Assembly: GCA_902766585.1 (NCBI GenBank) | Contig: CACXDV010000262.1 | Coordinates: forward strand, 1 to 19,395 | Reading direction: 5' to 3' | DNA length: 19,395 bases | DNA from: an uncultured Ruminococcus sp. | GTDB lineage: Bacteria > Bacillota > Clostridia > Oscillospirales > Acutalibacteraceae | In this document: positions 14,321 through 19,395 of the stretch, piece after piece | Layout of the letters: each line of letters starts with the position of its first letter | How positions within the stretch are numbered: position 1 is the first letter of the stretch | Notes under the pieces: generated by a model | Seen by the model: only the letters and a program-made list of their open reading frames with translations | Told to the model about the DNA's origin: nothing | Database searches by the model: none | Position numbers and translations under genes: made by a program

Positions 14321-14358
14321 AGGGTAAGCCGGATGCACCGACTTGCCCTTTACTTTTT
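14321..14358 (+). terminator. Intrinsic terminator of the MoxR operon
   Basis: AGGGTAAG (14321-14328) pairs with CTTGCCCT (14342-14349) with one G-U, and CGG/CCG extend the stem inside. A T-rich tract ending in five Ts follows. The -35 region of the kptA promoter overlaps its tail. Confidence 0.8.
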
Positions 14359-14377
14359 GAATTAAGAATGATATAAT
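14349..14377 (+). promoter_or_regulatory. Extended -10 promoter of kptA
   Basis: TATAAT at 14372-14377 is preceded by TGA (extended -10). A weak TTTACT lies 17 bases upstream at 14349-14354. The kptA ATG is 55 bases further on. Confidence 0.6.
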
Positions 14378-14432
14378 TCAGAAAAGACAAACTAACAGAA
14401 AAGAATAATACTATTTTAAGGAGATGTTTTTT

Positions 14433-14975
14433 ATGGACAAAACAAAAATCAGTAAAAAGCTTTCCTTTATGCTTCGTCATTGCACAGCTCCTTTATATAT
14501 TGACTTAAACGGCGGATGGGCAAATATTCCCGAAATTATTACTGCTCTGAAAAAGGATTATCCTGATATGAATATGGAAATTCTGGAAGAAATTGTAGCA
14601 GAGGACAATAAGGGACGTTATTCTTTTGATGACGAGCATAAGAGAATACGCGCAAATCAGGGACATTCTATTCCCGGAGTTGTTATAATCATGGATGAGC
14701 CTGAACCTCCTGAATTTCTTTATCACGGCACAGCTACACGATTTTTGGAAACAATTTTCAAAGAAGGTCTTAAGCCGATGAAGCGTCAATATGTTCATAT
14801 ATCAAATGATCTTGAAACTGCTGTTGAAGTTGGTAAAAGACACGGAAAGCCTGTTGTGCTGATCATAAAAGCAAAAGAACTCGCTGCTGCCGGACATAAG
14901 CTTTATCGTTCTTCTAACGGCGTATGGCTGACTGATGCGGTGCCTACGGAATTTTTTACTGTCCGTTACATCTGA
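14433..14975 (+). CDS. kptA: RNA 2'-phosphotransferase KptA/Tpt1
   Basis: The 180-residue enzyme belongs to the Tpt1/KptA family, which transfers an internal RNA 2'-phosphate to NAD+, giving a 2'-OH, nicotinamide and ADP-ribose 1'',2''-cyclic phosphate. The Arg-His-Arg-Arg signature is intact: Arg15-His16 in FMLRHC, Arg73 in RIRANQGHS and Arg118 in KRQYVHIS. HGTA (98-101) and the C-terminal SNGVWLTDAVP block are also present. The ATG at 14433 has AAGGAG 9 bases upstream, while the in-frame ATG at 14424 touches that site. In bacteria the natural substrate is unclear, since RtcB ligation leaves no 2'-phosphate. The Y-family polymerase gene follows 86 bases on; the macro protein and the PnuC/NadR pair lie nearby. 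Confidence 0.94.
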   Translation: MDKTKISKKLSFMLRHCTAPLYIDLNGGWANIPEIITALKKDYPDMNMEILEEIVAEDNKGRYSFDDEHKRIRANQGHSIPGVVIIMDEPEPPEFLYHGTATRFLETIFKEGLKPMKRQYVHISNDLETAVEVGKRHGKPVVLIIKAKELAAAGHKLYRSSNGVWLTDAVPTEFFTVRYI

Positions 14976-14996
14976 TATTATACACAAGATAATATC
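14974..14996 (+). other. Hairpin between kptA and the Y-family polymerase gene
   Basis: GATATTAT (14974-14981) and ATAATATC (14989-14996) form a perfect 8-bp stem with a 7-base loop right at the kptA stop codon. No T-run follows, so it may be a processing or stability element rather than a terminator. Confidence 0.35.
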
Positions 14997-15061
14997 ATAG
15001 GCATTGGGTAATCCATTCAACAGGACTGAATATTCCGATAAACAAACAACAGGAGTATTAT

Positions 15062-16642
15062 ATGGAACGAACCTATATAGCGATAGATTTAAAAAGCTTT
15101 TATGCCAGTGTGGAATGTATAGAAAGAAATCTGGATCCTCTTTCCACAAATCTGGTAGTAGCCGATCCTTCACGAACCGAAAAAACAATTTGTCTTGCTG
15201 TCTCCCCTACTCTCAAGGCATACGGTATACCCGGAAGAGCAAGGCTTTTTGAGGTAATACAGCGTGTTAAGGAGATCAACAGACTGAGAATTCGTAATGC
15301 AGTTGAAAACGGTCTGATACAAAAAAATAAAAATGGTGAGTATCGCTTCACGTTATCATCCTTTGATGCGGCAACCCTGAATGAAGATCAGACAATAGAA
15401 TTAACATATATAACAGCTCCTCCTCAAATGAAATTGTATGAGGAGTACAGTACAAAAATATATTCTACTTATCTGAAATATGTTTCGCCAGAGGATATTC
15501 ATGTATATTCTATTGATGAAGTATTTATTGATGTCACAAAGTATCTCAATTCATATAAAACTACAGCCTATAATCTTGCAATGACAATGATAAGGGATGT
15601 ATTATACAAAACAGGAATTACTGCAACAGCCGGAATAGGAACCAATCTTTATCTTGCAAAGGTCGCTATGGATATTGTGGCAAAGCACGTTAATGCCGAT
15701 AAAGATGGTGTCCGTATCGCCGAAATTGACGAAAGGACATATAGAGAACAGCTATGGTGCCACAGACCACTTACGGATTTCTGGAGAGTAGGCAGAGGCT
15801 ATGCTTCAAAGCTTGAATCACTTGGCTTGTATACTATGGGAGATATTGCACGAGCTTCATTAAATCCTGAAACCGAGGCTCTTCTTTATAAGATTTTGGG
15901 AATCAATGCAGAACTTCTTATTGATCATGCATGGGGCTGGGAGCCTACTACTATAGAATTTATAAAAAGCTACCGTCCAAGCACAAATTCATTATCCTCA
16001 GGTCAGGTTCTGAAAGAACCTTACTCATTTGAAAAAGGAAAGCTTATTGTCAGGGAAATGACGGAACTGCTGGTACAGGATCTTGTAAGGAAAGAGCTTG
16101 TAACAAAACAACTTGTTTTAACTATAAGCTATGACAGAGAAAGCTTGAAAATTAAAGCTCCGGGAAAAACAATGAATGAAACGGTTTTCACTGCTGCAAA
16201 AACCGGAAAGATATATACTGGCAAGGTGGTACCGGATGCATATGGCAGACCTCATCCCGAGCATACTCACGGCACAGGAAATTTAGAAAAATACACTTCC
16301 TCTGCCCGCAAAATTACAGAGTTAATATCAGGATTATATGAGCAAATTACTGATCCTGATCTGCTGATACGAAGAATTAATATCGCTGCCTGCAATCTGA
16401 TCCATGAGTCGATGAAACCCGATAACGAACCTGAACAGCTTGATTTTTTCACGGATTATGAAGCACTTGAAAAAGAAAGACAATATGAAAGGGAAATTGA
16501 AGAAAAAGAAAAAAATATTCAAAAGGCAATGCTTTCTCTTCAGGATAAATTCGGAAAAAATGCCGTCCTGAAAGGAATGAATTATGTTGAAGGCGGCACC
16601 ACTATAGAAAGAAACGGGCAGATCGGAGGTCATAAGGCATGA
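15062..16642 (+). CDS. Y-family DNA polymerase (UmuC/UvrX-like, translesion)
   Basis: This 526-residue error-prone polymerase has the catalytic Asp9 in AIDLKSFYASVE and Asp152-Glu153 in YSIDEVFIDVT, the metal ligands of Y-family enzymes. Residues 75-125 form an insertion in the finger region that is longer than in DinB, typical of the UmuC-like proteins of Firmicutes. GIGTNLYLAKVAMD and RVGRGYASKLESLG fit the thumb and helix-hairpin-helix parts. QLDFF at 458-462 is a good sliding-clamp binding motif. The last 60 residues are charged and probably coiled. AGGAG lies 6 bases before the ATG. The stop overlaps the next start (ATGA), coupling it to a YolD-like partner. No LexA-type GAAC...GTTC box is visible upstream. 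Confidence 0.92.
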   Translation: MERTYIAIDLKSFYASVECIERNLDPLSTNLVVADPSRTEKTICLAVSPTLKAYGIPGRARLFEVIQRVKEINRLRIRNAVENGLIQKNKNGEYRFTLSSFDAATLNEDQTIELTYITAPPQMKLYEEYSTKIYSTYLKYVSPEDIHVYSIDEVFIDVTKYLNSYKTTAYNLAMTMIRDVLYKTGITATAGIGTNLYLAKVAMDIVAKHVNADKDGVRIAEIDERTYREQLWCHRPLTDFWRVGRGYASKLESLGLYTMGDIARASLNPETEALLYKILGINAELLIDHAWGWEPTTIEFIKSYRPSTNSLSSGQVLKEPYSFEKGKLIVREMTELLVQDLVRKELVTKQLVLTISYDRESLKIKAPGKTMNETVFTAAKTGKIYTGKVVPDAYGRPHPEHTHGTGNLEKYTSSARKITELISGLYEQITDPDLLIRRINIAACNLIHESMKPDNEPEQLDFFTDYEALEKERQYEREIEEKEKNIQKAMLSLQDKFGKNAVLKGMNYVEGGTTIERNGQIGGHKA

Positions 16643-17112
16643 GTGATGATGCAAGAAAAATATATGGCGATATAATAGATCTGCCTCATTACAGCAATCC
16701 AAAAAGAAAGCATATGTCTTTATATGACAGGGCAGCACAATTTGCTCCCTTTGCTGCACTATCCGGATATGATGAAATGGTTAATGAGGAAGCAAGACTA
16801 ACAGACAGTGAAAAAGAACTTTCAGATCATGAAAAGGATATTCTTAACAGAAAGCTTCACCTGATAATAAAAGCTTTGAATGATAATTGTATTCCCGAAA
16901 TTGAGCTTACATTTTTTATTCCCGACAAACTGAAATCAGGCGGCTCTTACAAAAAAATAACAGCCTTGGTCAAAGCAGTTGATCTGACCGAAAAACAATT
17001 AATACTATATGGCTCTTATGATATTTTTGACCGCAGAATTTCTCCTGTAAATATAGCTTTTGATAAAATAAGGAATATTACCGGTGATCTTACAGATAAT
17101 ACCGAAGAATAA
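16639..17112 (+). CDS. YolD-like partner of the Y-family polymerase
   Basis: This 157-residue soluble protein is translationally coupled (4-base overlap) to the UmuC-like polymerase. Its N-terminal region contains RAAQFAPFAALSGYDEMV followed by an acidic helix (ARLTDSEKELSDHEKDIL), the pattern I associate with YolD-like proteins encoded beside UvrX/UmuC homologues in Firmicutes. The C-terminal half reads as a beta-rich domain (LTFFIPDKL, YKKITALVKAVDL, QLILYGSYDIFD). YolD-like proteins are thought to help or regulate the polymerase, much as UmuD does elsewhere, but there is no protease-type catalytic pair here. The family call is moderately sure; the mechanism is unknown. Confidence 0.75.
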   Translation: MSDDARKIYGDIIDLPHYSNPKRKHMSLYDRAAQFAPFAALSGYDEMVNEEARLTDSEKELSDHEKDILNRKLHLIIKALNDNCIPEIELTFFIPDKLKSGGSYKKITALVKAVDLTEKQLILYGSYDIFDRRISPVNIAFDKIRNITGDLTDNTEE

Positions 17113-17121
17113 ACGAGACGG

Positions 17122-17147
17122 AAAAAGCTTCACGGTTACTGCTTTTT
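17122..17147 (+). terminator. Weak possible terminator between convergent genes
   Basis: AAAAAGC (17122-17128) and GCTTTTT (17141-17147) can pair across a 12-base loop and overlap the 3' end of the nadR gene. The stem is mainly A-T, so this is tentative. On either strand it would end in Ts. Confidence 0.35.
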
Positions 17148-18161
17148 ATCCAGCATTTCATTTATATACATTATTGCCTGATCAAATCTGCTGTTATAAT
17201 CTCCGCTGATGACCTTAAAATCGAATCCGTGTTTATTATATATTTCTTTGATCATATTGCTGTATTTATATCTGTCCGCTGCCATTACTTCACTTCTGTC
17301 GCCATCTTGTACCCATTCGACATCAGGCTCAAGAAAAAGAATCAGATCATAGTTATTCAAAGCTGCTATTGCCTCAGCAAGCTCTGTATTTGCTTCTATA
17401 TTTTCATCTTCAAGAAATCCCATAAAAAATCGTGTTATCAGACAATCAGTATCTTCAAAGAATACCTTATTGCTTTGCTGTATGAGACGAAATTCCTTTG
17501 CTTTGTGTTCAAGCAGGATCCTTGTAAAATCATCAGAAAGCATATAAATATCCGTTCCCGAAAGCTCGGAAAGCTCTCTTCCCACCTCTTCAAGATATAC
17601 GGTATTATAATAATTTGCAAGATTGATCGTAAGTGTCGATTTTCCCGCGCTTTCACCGCCGATTATAAGAACCTTTTTTGTAAAATAGGATCTTACTGCC
17701 TGAGGCATCCAGTCCCAATGACCAAAAATATCCTTTCGTATTTCCGTAGAACTGTATTTATTTCTCGGAAATACTATTAATTCCGAATCCTCATAGCATT
17801 TGTTCCAGAAGCTGTTTTCATCATAATCACTGCCGCAGAATACAACATCAATTATCTTTCCTATCATTTCCTTTACCTTCTGAGAATCTGCAGTCCAAAG
17901 CTTTTCGGTATAATCCTCCTTATTGGTAAGTTCATCCTTAAGGGGGATTATTTTTATGTTCCCTAAATGCTTTGTGAGCTGATATATCCATCTTATTTTT
18001 ATTTTCAATGGTACATCCGTTTCATTTTCCCTGAAAGAAATGACTATATACAGCTCATCACACATACCTGCCGCTTTTATTATACATTCAAGATGCCCGA
18101 GATGCAGAGGGTTAAAGGCTCCCCCATACATTCCAACTTTATACTTTTTTCCATACGTCAT
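17136..18161 (-). CDS. nadR: Bifunctional NMN adenylyltransferase / ribosylnicotinamide kinase (NadR type, no HTH)
   Basis: The N-terminal domain (about 8-155) is a nucleotidyltransferase with GGAFNPLHLGH (the HxGH motif at residues 20-23 from the ATG at 18161) and SSTEIR near 137-142. It adenylylates NMN to NAD+. The C-terminal domain (about 163-341) is a P-loop kinase with GGESAGKST at 168-176, which phosphorylates nicotinamide riboside to NMN. The helix-turn-helix repressor domain of enterobacterial NadR is absent, so this is the enzyme-only form. The gene directly follows pnuC, whose product imports nicotinamide riboside. A GTG at 18170 overlaps the pnuC stop by 4 bases and is an alternative start, but the AAGGA is too close to it; I prefer the ATG. 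Confidence 0.92.
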   Translation of the reverse strand: MTYGKKYKVGMYGGAFNPLHLGHLECIIKAAGMCDELYIVISFRENETDVPLKIKIRWIYQLTKHLGNIKIIPLKDELTNKEDYTEKLWTADSQKVKEMIGKIIDVVFCGSDYDENSFWNKCYEDSELIVFPRNKYSSTEIRKDIFGHWDWMPQAVRSYFTKKVLIIGGESAGKSTLTINLANYYNTVYLEEVGRELSELSGTDIYMLSDDFTRILLEHKAKEFRLIQQSNKVFFEDTDCLITRFFMGFLEDENIEANTELAEAIAALNNYDLILFLEPDVEWVQDGDRSEVMAADRYKYSNMIKEIYNKHGFDFKVISGDYNSRFDQAIMYINEMLDKKQ

Positions 18162-18166
18162 TTCTT

Positions 18167-18898
18167 TCACTCATCCTTCACTGCTGTTTTTATTTCAGTA
18201 TCTTTTTTATCCGGCTTTGAATCCTTCATCCATTTAATAAACATTATCACGGCATTTGCCAGATAAACGCTCCACATCAGCAGCACCGCTACGCTTGCGC
18301 CTTCTGTAAACAATGCTGCTATCCACATTATAACAGATACAACATCAACAATTATCCAGATCACCCATTGCTCTGCAAATCTCTTTATCATAAGTACCTG
18401 AGCAATTACTGAAAATACCGTACTCATACTGTCTACTATAGGAAGATTTCCTCCAAGAAGCTTTAATATATATCCGTAACCGAATACGCCTATGATACTT
18501 ATTACGGCAAGAATTATATCCTGCTTCCATGTCATACGTTTTTTATTGACTTCATTGGTTTCTTTATTGATATTCTTTTCCCAGAATATCCAGCCAATAA
18601 TATTGGTCGGAAAATAATAAAGCAGATTGAGCATTACATCACCATAATACTTTGCTTTCCATGCTGCAACAGCATAAAGAATTACATTTATGGTTCCGAA
18701 AAAATAATTTGAAACCTTTCCCATTCCGCAAAGAATGACACATATTACACCTGTGACCGAAGCTGTAATGCTGAGTACAGTATCACCATTGTATATTGAG
18801 ATTCCGAGAATCATTGCATTGGCAAATATCATCCAGAATATCTCCCATTTTTTCCAGCCGGTAAACTCTCGTTTAATGTTTTCCTTAAGCTTATTCAT
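18167..18898 (-). CDS. pnuC: Nicotinamide riboside transporter PnuC
   Basis: The 243-residue membrane protein has about seven hydrophobic helices and the PnuC core: GKVSNYFFGTINVILYAVAAWK followed by YYGDVMLNLLYYFPTNIIGWIFW, whose Asn and Trp residues line the nicotinamide riboside site. PnuC facilitates uptake of nicotinamide riboside, which the downstream NadR kinase traps as NMN. TAAGGAG precedes the ATG. It lies between a rhodanese-domain lipoprotein gene (14 bases upstream) and nadR, so the three are likely cotranscribed. I saw no NAD-sensing RNA motif upstream, although the leader is outside or very short here. Confidence 0.92.
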   Translation of the reverse strand: MNKLKENIKREFTGWKKWEIFWMIFANAMILGISIYNGDTVLSITASVTGVICVILCGMGKVSNYFFGTINVILYAVAAWKAKYYGDVMLNLLYYFPTNIIGWIFWEKNINKETNEVNKKRMTWKQDIILAVISIIGVFGYGYILKLLGGNLPIVDSMSTVFSVIAQVLMIKRFAEQWVIWIIVDVVSVIMWIAALFTEGASVAVLLMWSVYLANAVIMFIKWMKDSKPDKKDTEIKTAVKDE

Positions 18899-18912
18899 AT
18901 CTGTTCTCCTTA

Positions 18913-19365
18913 TTATTCTTCGGTTACTATTTCACCTGTCCAGGTATTTATTCCACCAAATTCGTAAAGATTTTTATATCCTAAATCACTGAGCTTTGTG
19001 GCAGCCTGTTTACTGCGGTTTCCGCTTCGGCAATAAATCAGTATTATCTGCTCTGTATCCGGCAATTGTTCAGGCTTTTCAGAACCTATGCTTTCGTTCG
19101 GAATTAGTATCGCGTCCGGTATATGACCTGCATCATATTCATCATTACGGCGTACATCCAGTATGATATGCCCGTCATCTCTTGTCATCATTTCTTTTGC
19201 TGTTTCCTGATCAATAATTGTGTAACCTGTTTTTTCATCGGATGCAATTGAACTGCTTTCAGTTATTTTCTCTGAATTCTGATTATTTGTGCATCCGGAA
19301 AAAGCAAACAGGCTAATAACTAATGAAAACAAAACAATGTTAAAAAATCCATACCTACACCTCAA
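18913..19365 (-). CDS. Rhodanese-domain lipoprotein, start uncertain (possible frameshift)
   Basis: The protein has a hydrophobic signal segment ending in LFAFSGC (lipobox, Cys25 counting from the TTG at 19365), a serine-rich linker and a rhodanese domain with HIILDVR, DAGHIPDAILIP and the active-site loop YCRSGNRSKQA (Cys112). It is probably exported, lipid-anchored, and handles sulfur or acts as a thiol carrier outside the cell. The start is problematic. The TTG at 19365 lies at or before the likely transcription start, given TATAAT at 19375-19370. The only ATG with a Shine-Dalgarno (GAGGTG then ATG at 19352) is out of frame by one base. It heads the operon with pnuC and nadR. Confidence 0.82.
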   Translation of the reverse strand: MRCRYGFFNIVLFSLVISLFAFSGCTNNQNSEKITESSSIASDEKTGYTIIDQETAKEMMTRDDGHIILDVRRNDEYDAGHIPDAILIPNESIGSEKPEQLPDTEQIILIYCRSGNRSKQAATKLSDLGYKNLYEFGGINTWTGEIVTEE

Positions 19366-19369
19366 AATT

Positions 19370-19375
19370 ATTATA
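19370..19375 (-). promoter_or_regulatory. -10 box of the rhodanese-pnuC-nadR operon
   Basis: On the minus strand a perfect TATAAT lies at 19375-19370. Its -35 box would fall at or beyond the window edge. Transcription would start near 19363. Confidence 0.5.
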
Positions 19376-19395
19376 CTATTCTTTCTTTTCTTTTA

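Noticed and set aside
14990..15070. LexA box upstream of the Y-family polymerase
   Set aside because: GAAC occurs around the start codon but no GTTC partner lies at the needed spacing.
16334..16759. 141-residue minus-strand open frame across the polymerase / YolD-like junction
   Set aside because: Phe- and His-rich antisense reading over two well-supported coupled genes, without a start signal.
17229..17780. 183-residue plus-strand open frame opposite nadR
   Set aside because: Isoleucine/cysteine-rich antisense reading over conserved nucleotidyltransferase and kinase motifs of NadR.
1..19395. Mobile element, prophage or CRISPR array
   Set aside because: No transposase, integrase, phage structural gene, long terminal inverted repeat or regularly spaced direct repeat is visible; gene style and ribosome binding sites are uniform through the window.

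Overview
This AT-rich window reads like a chromosomal segment of a Clostridia-type Firmicute, most probably a Ruminococcus-like gut or rumen anaerobe. That rests on base composition, strong AGGAG-type ribosome binding sites, sigma-A promoters with TATAAT boxes and families I associate with that group (DUF2325, DUF3793, macro-XRE fusions); no rRNA or marker gene confirms it. I see no tRNA, rRNA, CRISPR array, transposase or phage structural gene.

Layout. Bases 1-951 (+): a metallophosphoesterase cut by the window edge and a small SpoT/Mesh1-type HD hydrolase, closed by a terminator. 1075-1488 (-): a membrane ORF that looks 5'-truncated. 1560-3075 (+): a promoter region with three inverted repeats, then a DUF2325 / DUF3793 / flavodoxin operon ending in a bidirectional terminator. 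3182-4680 (-): the RNA ligase gene rtcB behind a long leader. The leader holds a consensus promoter, a 32-codon upstream ORF, an intrinsic terminator just before the rtcB ribosome binding site, and a strand inside the upstream ORF able to pair with the terminator's 5' arm. 4757-6612 (+): an SGNH hydrolase and a macro domain / XRE-like fusion. 6814-7461 (+): a stand-alone vWA protein. 7665-14292 (+): a four-gene operon of MoxR AAA+ ATPase, DUF5682 protein, vWA protein and tandem-SWIM zinc finger protein, matching the E. coli yehL-yehM-yehP-yehQ layout. 14433-17112 (+): KptA/Tpt1 RNA 2'-phosphotransferase, a UmuC-like Y-family polymerase and its YolD-like partner. 18913-19365 to 17136 (-): a rhodanese lipoprotein, PnuC and NadR.

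How the genes may work together. The recurring theme is nucleic-acid damage and NAD chemistry. RtcB seals broken RNA. KptA removes RNA 2'-phosphates using NAD+ and releases ADP-ribose 1'',2''-cyclic phosphate. The macro protein could act on ADP-ribose derivatives. PnuC and NadR import nicotinamide riboside and convert it to NAD+. The MoxR/DUF5682/vWA/SWIM operon belongs to chaperone-like ATPase systems of largely unknown target, and a translesion polymerase sits nearby. These genes form several transcription units, so a shared function is inferred from proximity. The most testable new element is the apparent leader-ORF attenuator in front of rtcB, which could couple RNA ligase expression to translation or tRNA integrity.
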